This document shows positions 1 through 7,380 of a DNA stretch of 42,974 nt, piece by piece. The translations under genes were made by a program, and so were the position numbers. A model generated the notes under the pieces. It was not told where the DNA came from. It worked only from the letters and a program-made list of their open reading frames with translations, and did not search any database. The stretch comes from an uncultured Methylococcales bacterium (GTDB lineage Bacteria; Pseudomonadota; Gammaproteobacteria; Methylococcales; Methylomonadaceae). Where the stretch lies: positions 1-42,974 of the forward strand of contig CAIUVX010000188.1 in the NCBI GenBank assembly GCA_903902705.1, written 5' to 3'. Numbering within the stretch: the first letter of the stretch is position 1; each line of letters starts with the position of its first letter.

Positions 1-123
1 TAATGACAATATTCGTAACCAATTGAGATTCTCTTAATCACTCACTATTTATGACTACCTAAAAAAGTTAATGCTCACCAATAACCTATTTATATTTTCT
101 GATTTACCGTTTATTGTTATGTT

Positions 124-633
124 ATGTCCTTACTAATAAATTATCTAGCACTTTGTTGGTTTCGCAATAATCCTGCTAATTTACATCCAGCCACCTCGTT
201 TATGTGGAAAACAGTGGCGTTTTATCTGGTTTCAGGGATGATTGTTGAATTTTTAATTGCTGATGTTGAGGGCATAATAGAAGTTTTATTCCGAACCTTT
301 ATGGCATTTTCTACCATCATAAGTTTTTTGCTCATCACTAAAAAATGGCAGTATTTTAGACAGTTGTTCATTGCTATTTTTATCTGTGAAAACTTCATTA
401 TGACCTTGGCAATTGTCGCGGAATCCTTGAATTTTTTGATGACCATAAACCACTTTCATTACCGAGAATATGTGGATATATCCTTAGCCACGATGTTAGT
501 CAGTTGGTATTTAGCGATTGTCAGTTATATTCTGCGCCAAACACTTGAAACTAAAATGAGTCATAGCGTTATATTAGCGTTTAGCTATTTTATTTTAACT
601 TACGGAATTCCGATGATGTTCATGGATATGTAA
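124..633 (+). CDS. Hypothetical multi-pass membrane protein
   Basis: A 169-residue protein with about four hydrophobic stretches (roughly residues 28-45, 55-70, 78-100 and 122-165), so it is predicted to be an inner-membrane protein. I recognise no motif that fixes a function; the fold is loosely like small Yip1-type membrane proteins, but that is a guess. No strong ribosome binding site precedes the ATG and the first 20 residues are uncertain. It is followed by a 170-bp gap with a weak hairpin (arms ATAACCA/TGGTTAT, 648-666), so it is probably transcribed separately from the secreted protein gene downstream. Confidence 0.6.
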   Translation: MSLLINYLALCWFRNNPANLHPATSFMWKTVAFYLVSGMIVEFLIADVEGIIEVLFRTFMAFSTIISFLLITKKWQYFRQLFIAIFICENFIMTLAIVAESLNFLMTINHFHYREYVDISLATMLVSWYLAIVSYILRQTLETKMSHSVILAFSYFILTYGIPMMFMDM

Positions 634-803
634 GTGGTGACTTGCCAATAACCACTGGCTGGTTATACTGCCTTATGGGTATTTTTGTTTTTCAATGATA
701 ATTCATTAAAAAGTAAACTAAAACAAGCCGCACTTCGCGGTTATTTAGGGTGTGTATTATTACCGCCCGCTTTTCTTAACTCTATTTACAGGTAACTTAG
801 TTC

Positions 804-1289
804 ATGCGTAATTATTTTTCAACGTTCAGTTGTGTTGTGTTAACACTGTTTTCAGTTTCAGCATTCGCGGGTGCTGTGCTACCCAAAGAATCAATTCCTG
901 AAAAAATACTGTCTGAGTTTAACAAAAAACACCCGAATGCTATCAGCGTGAGTGCTGAACAAAAAACACATTTTGGTCAAGAGTTGTACTTGATTGCTTT
1001 TAAAGAAGCCAAAGAAGTAGACGAGCGTGCCATTGTTTATTATCGAGTTAACGGGCATTTTTATGTCAACGGTGATGAAATTGACACCTCTAAAAACTCA
1101 ATTGAGATGCCACCTGCAAGTTATGAAAACTTAAAGGCTGCTTTTACTAATTACGATATTAAAGAAGCTATTTTAGTGGTTAATCCTAATGGCGCGGGCG
1201 AAGAATTTGATCTAGTGATTAATGCTTCGGGTGAACTGTGGCGTATTTCTTTGGATCGTAAAGGCAATATTATTCAAAAAGAAAAATAA
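804..1289 (+). CDS. Secreted PepSY-like (BLIP-fold) protein
   Basis: A 161-residue protein with a clear Sec signal peptide (MRNYF..., hydrophobic core, likely cleavage after AFA-G near residue 23), so it acts in the periplasm. The mature part (PEKILSEFNKKHPNAISVSAE..., then beta-rich segments ending in RISLDRKGNI) has the pattern of putative PepSY-like beta-lactamase-inhibitor-fold domains. Such proteins bind partners rather than catalyse; the partner is unknown. The start is supported by AGGTAAC about nine bases upstream. It sits just before eptA, separated by a hairpin terminator at 1304-1333, so an envelope link is only suggested by proximity. The family call is by pattern and moderate. 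Confidence 0.6.
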   Translation: MRNYFSTFSCVVLTLFSVSAFAGAVLPKESIPEKILSEFNKKHPNAISVSAEQKTHFGQELYLIAFKEAKEVDERAIVYYRVNGHFYVNGDEIDTSKNSIEMPPASYENLKAAFTNYDIKEAILVVNPNGAGEEFDLVINASGELWRISLDRKGNIIQKEK

Positions 1290-1303
1290 TTAACTCGTTC
1301 ATG

Positions 1304-1333
1304 CCGACGTTACTGCATTAACGTCGGTTCTTT
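1304..1333 (+). terminator. Rho-independent terminator
   Basis: Perfect inverted repeat CCGACGTTA / TAACGTCGG (1304-1312 and 1319-1327) with a 6-nt loop followed by TTCTTT. It lies 15 bases after the stop of the PepSY-like gene and before eptA, so it probably ends the first transcript. Confidence 0.7.
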
Positions 1334-1365
1334 AGTTTCTGCTCGCCTTTTCTAAATTCCTCATC

Positions 1366-3000
1366 ATGTCCGCTCTTGCAAAATGGCTATCGCCTAAACT
1401 TAGTCTTACTTTTGTCATTTTCTTAATCGCATTATTTCTTGCCTCCGTTGATAATCAGGCATTTTTAACAGCGGTTTTTAAAATCGTCGATAAGTCTGGA
1501 TTAGCCAGTAGTGACTTTAAAATCGTAGTTTTTATCGCCCTATTTGCGCTGTTTAGTTTGCTATTGTCATTTTTTGCCAGCAAATATGTCTTTAAACCGA
1601 TTGTTATAGTGATATTAATAGTTGCATCGGTAATCAGCTTTTTTATGGATAATTACGGTGTCATTGTCGATGTGTCGATGATACAAAACATTGTTGAAAC
1701 TGACAGCAAAGAAGCCTTGGAACTACTGAGTTCAAATTTAGTTTGGCATATTATGCTCGTCGGCTTATTGCCTGCCTTGTGCTTATCCCGCATAGATATT
1801 CAGTATCAGTCTTTTTTTAAGGAACTCGGTACACGCTTAATCGTTATGCTGCTAATCAGTTCAGCACTGGGGGGGATTATTTTTACTTATTACAAAGATT
1901 TTTCCCTCATTGATAGAAACAATCGCTCATTACGTTACTTTGTGAATCCCAATTATCCAATTTACGCACTGAGTAAATATATCAATCGCTCCTTAAATCC
2001 TGAAACGACCGTTGTTACCGAAATTGGCAAAGATGCACAACAACTTAGCTCTTGGAAATCACGCGGTAAAAAATCCATCGTCGTGATAGTAGTAGGCGAA
2101 ACTGCCCGCGCCCAAAATTTTTCGCTCAACGGTTATGCGAAAAATACCAATCCACAGTTAAGCCAAGAAAACATTATTAATTTTCCAGACACCCATTCAT
2201 GCGGCACAGCAACGGCTGAATCCGTACCCTGTATGTTTTCTGATTTTGGGCGTAGCGATTACAGCGATAGTAAAGCCAAGCACTATCAAAATTTATTGGA
2301 TGTGTTAACTCACGCAGGTATCAATGTATTGTGGCGCGATAATAATTCAGGGTGTAAAGGTGTGTGTGACCGTGTAGCAAACGAAAGTATGGAAAAATTA
2401 ACCCTGCCTGCGTTTTGCAATGACCAAGAATGTTTTGATGAGATTTTATTGCAGGGTTTGCAAGAGAAAATTGCCCGATTCAATAATGATGGCGTTATCG
2501 TATTACACCAAAAAGGCAGTCATGGTCCTGCGTATTATCAACGTTACCCAGAAAACTTTAAAAAATTCGTGCCTGAATGTGCGACCAATCAAGTACAAGA
2601 TTGTCCGCGTGAGCAAATTATTAATGCCTACGACAACAGCATTCTGTACACCGATTACTTTCTAAGCCAAGTGATTCATTTTCTGCAAAAAAATTCCAGC
2701 CAGTACAATACTGTGCTGTTGTATATGTCAGATCATGGTGAATCTTTGGGCGAAAATGGCATTTATTTACACGGTCTTCCCTATAAAATTGCCCCCGATG
2801 AACAAATCCATATCCCGTTTATAATGTGGCTATCGCCTGAATTTGCCAGTAGTTTTAATATAGATACTGCTTGCTTGAAACAACACAGCAACGAAGCCTA
2901 TTCGCATGACAATTTATTCCATTCGGTGCTTGGAATGCTGGACATACAAACAGGCGAATATGATGCAGAACTGGATATTTTTAATCGCTGTCGCCGTTAA
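1366..3000 (+). CDS. eptA: Phosphoethanolamine--lipid A transferase (EptA/MCR family)
   Basis: Transfers phosphoethanolamine from phosphatidylethanolamine to lipid A at the periplasmic face of the inner membrane. The 544-residue length is normal for the family. About five N-terminal membrane helices (residues 10-180) precede an alkaline-phosphatase-like domain. Visible motifs are the metal-binding Glu in VVGETARAQ (about 245), the catalytic Thr in SCGTATAESVPCMFS (about 281), the disulfide-rich part DNNSGCKGVCDRV, KGSHGP, and SDHGESLGENGIYLHG with the Asp-His metal pair. Other family members (EptA, MCR) reduce sensitivity to cationic peptides and polymyxins. No PmrAB-type regulator is adjacent. 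A cupin lipoprotein gene follows after 24 bp and may be co-transcribed. Confidence 0.93.
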   Translation: MSALAKWLSPKLSLTFVIFLIALFLASVDNQAFLTAVFKIVDKSGLASSDFKIVVFIALFALFSLLLSFFASKYVFKPIVIVILIVASVISFFMDNYGVIVDVSMIQNIVETDSKEALELLSSNLVWHIMLVGLLPALCLSRIDIQYQSFFKELGTRLIVMLLISSALGGIIFTYYKDFSLIDRNNRSLRYFVNPNYPIYALSKYINRSLNPETTVVTEIGKDAQQLSSWKSRGKKSIVVIVVGETARAQNFSLNGYAKNTNPQLSQENIINFPDTHSCGTATAESVPCMFSDFGRSDYSDSKAKHYQNLLDVLTHAGINVLWRDNNSGCKGVCDRVANESMEKLTLPAFCNDQECFDEILLQGLQEKIARFNNDGVIVLHQKGSHGPAYYQRYPENFKKFVPECATNQVQDCPREQIINAYDNSILYTDYFLSQVIHFLQKNSSQYNTVLLYMSDHGESLGENGIYLHGLPYKIAPDEQIHIPFIMWLSPEFASSFNIDTACLKQHSNEAYSHDNLFHSVLGMLDIQTGEYDAELDIFNRCRR

Positions 3001-3024
3001 TCTTTATTATTTAAAAAAGCTACT

Positions 3025-3456
3025 ATGATGAATAAACAACTACTTACCAGCGTTTTATGTTTTGCATTAAGTGCGTGTGCAACGACACACAGCGATAAAA
3101 TCGCGCCAATTACCAGCACCCAATTACTCAAAACCACAACTACTTGGGACGGCAAAGCCATTACTTATCCCACTGGTGAAAAAGCCCAAGTAACCGCGCT
3201 GATGATAGAAATTCCTGTCAATGGTGAAACAGGTTGGCATCGACATCCTGTGCCTTCCTTTGCAATGATTGTCGAAGGCACATTGGATGTTGCGTTAAAA
3301 GATGGTTCAGTTAATCACCTAAAAGCAGGCGATCCCTTAGTTGAAGTTGTTGATACCGCACATAATGGTCGCAATACTGGGTCAGTCCCTGTAAAAATTA
3401 TGGTGTTCTACACGGGGACAGTAAACAGCGTGTTAACTATTAAAGAAAAACCTTGA
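3025..3456 (+). CDS. Cupin-domain lipoprotein
   Basis: A 143-residue protein with a lipoprotein signal (lipobox LSAC, Cys near residue 18) followed by a single small cupin barrel. The cupin metal-site pattern is visible as GETGWHRHPVPSFAMIVEGTLDV (two His, then Glu further on) and a second half ending in DTAHNGRNTG with another His. It is therefore likely to bind a divalent metal and to face the periplasm. The enzymatic role, if any, cannot be told. It begins 24 bp after eptA and ends 10 bp before the convergent queD stop, so it is the last gene of the plus-strand unit. Confidence 0.75.
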   Translation: MMNKQLLTSVLCFALSACATTHSDKIAPITSTQLLKTTTTWDGKAITYPTGEKAQVTALMIEIPVNGETGWHRHPVPSFAMIVEGTLDVALKDGSVNHLKAGDPLVEVVDTAHNGRNTGSVPVKIMVFYTGTVNSVLTIKEKP

Positions 3457-3466
3457 ATCAACACAT

Positions 3467-3877
3467 TCAAACGCTGTCTTCTCGATAACGCGCATACGCA
3501 CTTGCTGTTTCCCATAATGCCACTTCGACTACATTAAAACCTGCTTGCTTGATATGTTGATACAGCATTTTGCTTAATACTTCGGCGGTTGGATGTTCAT
3601 CCAGTGCTAAAAATCGCTCATTATTGGCAATCAGCATGGGAATAATTGGATCATCTTTGTGCAGTAAAAAATTGTGATCCAGTTGTTCGTCAATATAGGC
3701 TTCTACGCATTCTCTAATATCGGCAAAATCACACACCATGCCTTGCTCGTTAAGCTGTGCTTGTTGTATGGAAATAGCGGCTTTGACACTATGCCCATGT
3801 AAATGGCGGCATTTACCCGCATGATTCATCAAACGATGTCCGTAACAAAAATAAACTTCTTTGGTAATGGTAAACAT
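3467..3877 (-). CDS. queD: 6-carboxytetrahydropterin synthase-like protein (QueD/PTPS family)
   Basis: Family enzymes convert dihydroneopterin triphosphate into 6-carboxytetrahydropterin, the second step towards the queuosine precursor preQ0. The 136-residue protein shows the zinc-binding His residues (His14 in YGHRL, His27 and His29 in HLHGHS), the catalytic Cys23 just before them, and a C-terminal Glu in WETASAYARY. These match the PTPS/QueD fold. It follows bepA by 32 bp on the same strand, so it may be co-transcribed. queF, a later enzyme of the same pathway, lies 7.5 kb away in this window, which supports a queuosine role. A biopterin-type PTPS activity cannot be excluded from sequence alone. 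Confidence 0.85.
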   Translation of the reverse strand: MFTITKEVYFCYGHRLMNHAGKCRHLHGHSVKAAISIQQAQLNEQGMVCDFADIRECVEAYIDEQLDHNFLLHKDDPIIPMLIANNERFLALDEHPTAEVLSKMLYQHIKQAGFNVVEVALWETASAYARYREDSV

Positions 3878-3909
3878 AATAGGTTCTTAATAGGTGTTAA
3901 AACAGGGCT

Positions 3910-5361
3910 TTATTGCTTATCAGCATCTCTTGCTCTACTCATGAAAAATCTAAATCGCTCGTTGAGTATGGCATCTAACTGAGGCGTTACATCTTTGGAA
4001 TTTTTAGCTAATCGTACTTGTAAAATTGCTTCTTGAGTTCTGCCTATCTGGTAGTAGTATTCAGCCAAATAACGATGTGATTCGGAAACTTGATGTAAGT
4101 TACCATAAACTTGCGCTAAAAGCTGAGTATAAACAGGTAGTTGTTGGGTATTAGTATTCAAGGTGAATAACATTTTTCGCGCTTGTTCTGGGTTGTCTGT
4201 TTTTAATAACAGACTGGTATATTCCAGTTTAATCGCGTCGTTATTAGGATATTTGCCCATCAATTTTTTGTACCGATCTAGGGCGAGCGGGAAATTTCTC
4301 GATTCCAATGCGGTACGCGCTAACGCTGTGCCATATTGTTCTTGATTGGGATAGGCTTGTACTAAAGTTTGAAAAATACTTTCTGCGTCTTGGTATTTTA
4401 GGGTATTAAGTGCGACTAAGCCCAAACCATATTGAGCAACGGTACGTTGTTCGCTAGTTCCTTGTTTCAATTTCAATTGAAAATATTTCAGTACATCAGC
4501 GGAGTTAGTGTCAGTCAAGACCTTAATTTTTGCTTTGGTGAGTTGGTAGGCTAAGGAATCTGGGTATTGTTTATAGGGGTAATTCTCTGCGCGACCGCGT
4601 GTATCAGAAATACGCGAAGCGGTGACAGGGTGAGTGCGTAAAAATTCGGGAGTATTTTGACCAGAATAGCGGCTAGATTGCTGTAAGCGTTCAAAAAATG
4701 TGGGCATACTGCGGGGATCGTATAGCGATTTTTCCAGTGTTTCCATGCCAACACGATCTGCTTCTTCTTCGTGGGCGCGAGTAAAATCGATTTGAAATTG
4801 TACATTGCCCGCCTGAATCGCCATTAACGCCGCTTGCCCCATTTGTGGTGATTTTGTACTTAAGGCAATAGCAGCAAGCGTTGCAGCCATTGTTGGAATT
4901 GATAGCCGTTGTTGCGCTTCAACACCACGGTATAAATGCCGTTGGGTAACGTGGGCAATTTCGTGTGCCATAACAGAGGCTAATTCACTTTCTGCTTCGG
5001 TCATTAAAATTAACCCAGAATTCACACCAATATATCCGCCAGGGCCTGCGAAGGCATTGATGTCATTTTCCATCACCACAAAAAAATGGAACGGATAACC
5101 AGGCGTGTCACTATTAGTGGCGAGTTTGTTACCAATGGTTTGAATATATTCTTGAATTTCAGCATCCTGACCAATCGTTAATTCACTGTGTAAATATCTA
5201 AAAAACTCTATGCCTAATTCTTTTTCTTCGGCAATAGTGAGTAAAGAACCAGAGGAATCGCCCATTTCTGGTAATTCAAGTTTATTCACTTCAACCGCCT
5301 GCGGCAATGCAGGAAACAGGGCGAGGCTTAAAGCGAGTGCAATAGCAGAAGGTTTAAACAT
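3910..5361 (-). CDS. bepA: Periplasmic M48 metalloprotease with TPR repeats (BepA-like)
   Basis: BepA-type proteases degrade stalled outer-membrane proteins and help assemble LptD and other barrels in the periplasm. The 483-residue protein has a signal peptide (cleavage near residue 22), an M48 peptidase domain with HEIAH at 133-137 and the third zinc ligand in the HEEEADRVGM segment near 200, and then a C-terminal half of TPR-like helical repeats (about 285-470). Order and length match E. coli BepA/YfgC. It is divergent from tusD; the 120-bp gap between them carries a palindrome at 5430-5458. queD follows 32 bp after the stop. Confidence 0.9.
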   Translation of the reverse strand: MFKPSAIALALSLALFPALPQAVEVNKLELPEMGDSSGSLLTIAEEKELGIEFFRYLHSELTIGQDAEIQEYIQTIGNKLATNSDTPGYPFHFFVVMENDINAFAGPGGYIGVNSGLILMTEAESELASVMAHEIAHVTQRHLYRGVEAQQRLSIPTMAATLAAIALSTKSPQMGQAALMAIQAGNVQFQIDFTRAHEEEADRVGMETLEKSLYDPRSMPTFFERLQQSSRYSGQNTPEFLRTHPVTASRISDTRGRAENYPYKQYPDSLAYQLTKAKIKVLTDTNSADVLKYFQLKLKQGTSEQRTVAQYGLGLVALNTLKYQDAESIFQTLVQAYPNQEQYGTALARTALESRNFPLALDRYKKLMGKYPNNDAIKLEYTSLLLKTDNPEQARKMLFTLNTNTQQLPVYTQLLAQVYGNLHQVSESHRYLAEYYYQIGRTQEAILQVRLAKNSKDVTPQLDAILNERFRFFMSRARDADKQ

Positions 5362-5429
5362 AACGGCTCAACTAAAATCAGGTCAGAATGAATGTTAGAA
5401 TAACAAGTATCGATTATAACAATAGTTAG

Positions 5430-5458
5430 AGCTAACAGGTTTTTAAAACCTGTTAGCT
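5430..5458. repeat. 29-bp perfect palindrome between divergent bepA and tusD
   Basis: Arms AGCTAACAGGTTTT and AAAACCTGTTAGCT around a single T. It lies between two genes transcribed away from each other, so it cannot be a terminator for either. A second element of the same design (outer arm, GGTTTT, one base, AAAACC, outer arm) is at 36102-36132. The class is probably a dispersed palindromic repeat; an operator is the alternative. Confidence 0.7.
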
Positions 5459-5485
5459 TTTGTGTTAGCAAACTTAAGATTATCA

Positions 5486-5875
5486 ATGAAATTTGCCATT
5501 CAAGTTAATACTAGCCCCTACCATTCCAATGCAGGGCTAACTGCTTATCAGTTTATTCGTGCGGCATTGGACGAACAGCACGAAATCGTGCGGGTGTTTT
5601 TCTATCATGAGGGCGTTTATCATGCCTTTCAATATGCCACGCCACCCGATGATGAAATCTCACAAGTTATACGTTGGAGTGAACTCGCCCGCGATTATCA
5701 AATTGACTTAGTGGTGTGTATTTCAGCCGCGCAACGCCGTGGTTTATTGCATTCTGATGAAGCACAACAGCAAGGTAAACATGATAATGATGTTGCCGCA
5801 GGTTTTCGGATTTCAGGATTGGGGCAGTTGGTTGAAGCCACCTTACTTGCTGATCGTTTTATTGTCTTTGCTTAA
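5486..5875 (+). CDS. tusD: Sulfurtransferase TusD/DsrE family
   Basis: TusD carries persulfide sulfur in the relay from TusA to TusE and MnmA for 2-thiolation of tRNA wobble uridine; in sulfur oxidisers the homologue is DsrE. The 129-residue protein starts MKFAIQVNTSPYHSNAG and shows the DsrE fold with the persulfide-carrying Cys in LVVCISAAQRRG and the C-terminal GFRISGLGQLVEATLLADR pattern of TusD. I chose the ATG at 5486 over an upstream GTG because the family starts here. tusC follows after 4 bp, but no tusB follows. A sulfur-oxidation (DsrE) role is not favoured because no dsr genes are in view. Confidence 0.88.
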   Translation: MKFAIQVNTSPYHSNAGLTAYQFIRAALDEQHEIVRVFFYHEGVYHAFQYATPPDDEISQVIRWSELARDYQIDLVVCISAAQRRGLLHSDEAQQQGKHDNDVAAGFRISGLGQLVEATLLADRFIVFA

Positions 5876-5879
5876 GCTG

Positions 5880-6236
5880 ATGAAAAGTTATTTATTTGTG
5901 TTACGAAAACCTGCCCACAACGGCATTTATGTTCAGGAAATGCTGGATATTATTTTAACCACGGCGGCATTCGATCAATCGGTTAGTATTTTGTGGCTGG
6001 ATGATGCAGTGTTTCAATTAAAAAACCAGCAACAGCCTGAGGTGCTGGGTATGAAAGATACTGCCGCTATGTTTCATTCGTTAGCTCTTTATGACGTGAC
6101 TGATTTATACATTGAAACCGAATCATTGCAAGAACGTGGTTTAACTTTAAACGCTTTGTGTTTACCCGTACAAGCCTTACAACGACAACAGATAGGCGAA
6201 TTTATGCAACGGTTTGATGTAGTATTTGCAGGATAA
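5880..6236 (+). CDS. tusC: Sulfurtransferase subunit TusC/DsrF family
   Basis: Partner subunit of TusD in the sulfur-relay complex for tRNA thiolation. The 118-residue length matches TusC. It starts MKSYLFVLRKPAHNGIYVQEMLD and shows the family's SILWLDDAVFQL and LTLNALCLPVQAL segments. Translation begins 4 bp after tusD, so the two are surely co-expressed. In E. coli and most relatives a third gene, tusB, completes the TusBCD hexamer. Here the next 58 bp hold only a palindrome and then the phosphofructokinase gene, so TusB is missing locally. Confidence 0.87.
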   Translation: MKSYLFVLRKPAHNGIYVQEMLDIILTTAAFDQSVSILWLDDAVFQLKNQQQPEVLGMKDTAAMFHSLALYDVTDLYIETESLQERGLTLNALCLPVQALQRQQIGEFMQRFDVVFAG

Positions 6237-6240
6237 CTCA

Positions 6241-6266
6241 GGAGTACAAACCTAGGTTTGTATTCC
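6241..6266. repeat. Palindromic repeat of the TACAAA...TTTGTA type
   Basis: Perfect 18-bp palindrome TACAAACCTAGGTTTGTA at 6245-6262, extended by GGAG/TTCC to a 13-bp stem. A related element is at 27573-27592 (GTACAAAGC-AG-GCTTTGTAC followed by TCCG). It lies between tusC and the phosphofructokinase gene and could act as a weak terminator, but there is no T-tract. Confidence 0.65.
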
Positions 6267-6294
6267 AAATAAATCAAACCCAACAGGTATCATC

Positions 6295-7284
6295 ATGGAA
6301 ACCAAGACAAAAAGCATTAAATCCCTAGCCGTTCTATGTAGTGGCGGCGATAGCCCAGGCATGAATCCCGCCATTCGTTCAGTAGTGAGAACTGCAATTG
6401 GTCTAGGGATAAATATTTACGGTATTTATCGCGGTTACACGGGTTTATTAGAAGGTGATATGCACAAACTCAGCCTATCATCGGTGAGTAATATCATTCA
6501 ACGCGGCGGCACAATTCTCGATACCTCACGCTGCCCCGAATTTCACACGCCCCAAGTACGCCAAGAAGCCGCCCATTTATTAGCCAGAAAACACATTGAT
6601 GGCTTAATCGTCATCGGTGGTAATGGTTCTTTTACGGGCGCGATGAATTTGCACAAAGAACATAATATTCCTGTTATCGGTATTCCTGGCACGATAGATA
6701 ATGATATTGCGGGTACTGAATATACTATCGGTTTTAATACTGCTGTACAGACTGCGATTAATGCCGTGGACAATATCAGAGACACCGCATCTGCCCACCA
6801 ACACACTTTTTTGATTGAAGTCATGGGGCGCACCTCCTCCAGCATCGCTTTGCAAGTAGCGTTATGCACAGGCGCGGAACAAGTGGTTTTACCCAATCAA
6901 GGTATTAACTATCAGGACATTGCTGATACCATCCACAAAGGCGTGGCGCGTGGCAAAACCTCTTCTATTATCATTGTTGCAGAAGGTGAAAAAGAGGGTG
7001 TGTGTTACCAAATCAGAGATACGCTAATGAAGCAATACCAACTTGAACTACGCGTCTGTATTTTGGGACATATTCAACGCGGTGGCAGCCCTACCGCCTT
7101 AGATCGCACGATTGCCTCAAAAATGGGTTATGCCGCTGTTCATGCACTTCAACAAGGACACAACGCCCACGTTACCGCGTTTAACAAAGGTGAGGTTGAA
7201 CTTGTTCCATTAACAAACTGCTTAGGAAAACGGACTGAGGTGTGTGACTCACAATTAGATTTGATCCGTGCTTTGGCAATTTGA
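6295..7284 (+). CDS. pfkA: 6-phosphofructokinase (PfkA family, atypical active site)
   Basis: Family enzymes phosphorylate fructose 6-phosphate to fructose 1,6-bisphosphate. The 329-residue length and motifs fit group A: SGGDSPGMN, PGTIDNDI with the catalytic Asp135, VMGR, VAEGE and GHIQRGGSP. Gly132 in PGTIDND is the ATP-type residue; PPi-type enzymes have Lys there. Two residues are unusual. The canonical GGDGS motif reads GGNGS (Asn110 where E. coli has the Mg-binding Asp103), and the HQR/HER position that supplies Arg162 for fructose 6-phosphate reads HQH (His170). It may be a low-activity, altered-specificity or regulatory paralogue. It lies 96 bp upstream of ppsA, so opposing glycolytic and gluconeogenic steps are neighbours. 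Confidence 0.85.
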   Translation: METKTKSIKSLAVLCSGGDSPGMNPAIRSVVRTAIGLGINIYGIYRGYTGLLEGDMHKLSLSSVSNIIQRGGTILDTSRCPEFHTPQVRQEAAHLLARKHIDGLIVIGGNGSFTGAMNLHKEHNIPVIGIPGTIDNDIAGTEYTIGFNTAVQTAINAVDNIRDTASAHQHTFLIEVMGRTSSSIALQVALCTGAEQVVLPNQGINYQDIADTIHKGVARGKTSSIIIVAEGEKEGVCYQIRDTLMKQYQLELRVCILGHIQRGGSPTALDRTIASKMGYAAVHALQQGHNAHVTAFNKGEVELVPLTNCLGKRTEVCDSQLDLIRALAI

Positions 7285-7380
7285 TAAACAACTTTGCGTA
7301 GTGTCTTGGTTATGTATATGATTCGATTTTTGTTAAGTAGTTAACTCTAAGCTACCAACAGCTCACCCAAGGAGAACATT

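Noticed and set aside
5739-5879. An upstream extension of tusC starting MVYCILMKHNS.
   Set aside because: It overlaps tusD out of frame for almost its whole length; the TusC family start MKSYLFVLRKP at 5880 fits length and spacing.
5486-6236. DsrE/DsrF of reverse dissimilatory sulfite reductase (sulfur oxidation).
   Set aside because: No dsrH, dsrC or dsrAB is in view and the sequences follow TusD/TusC closely; tRNA thiolation is the simpler role.
6295-7284. PPi-dependent phosphofructokinase.
   Set aside because: PPi-type enzymes have Lys in the PKTIDND position and Asp in GGDDT/S; this one has Gly132 (PGTIDND), the ATP-type residue, despite its other changes.
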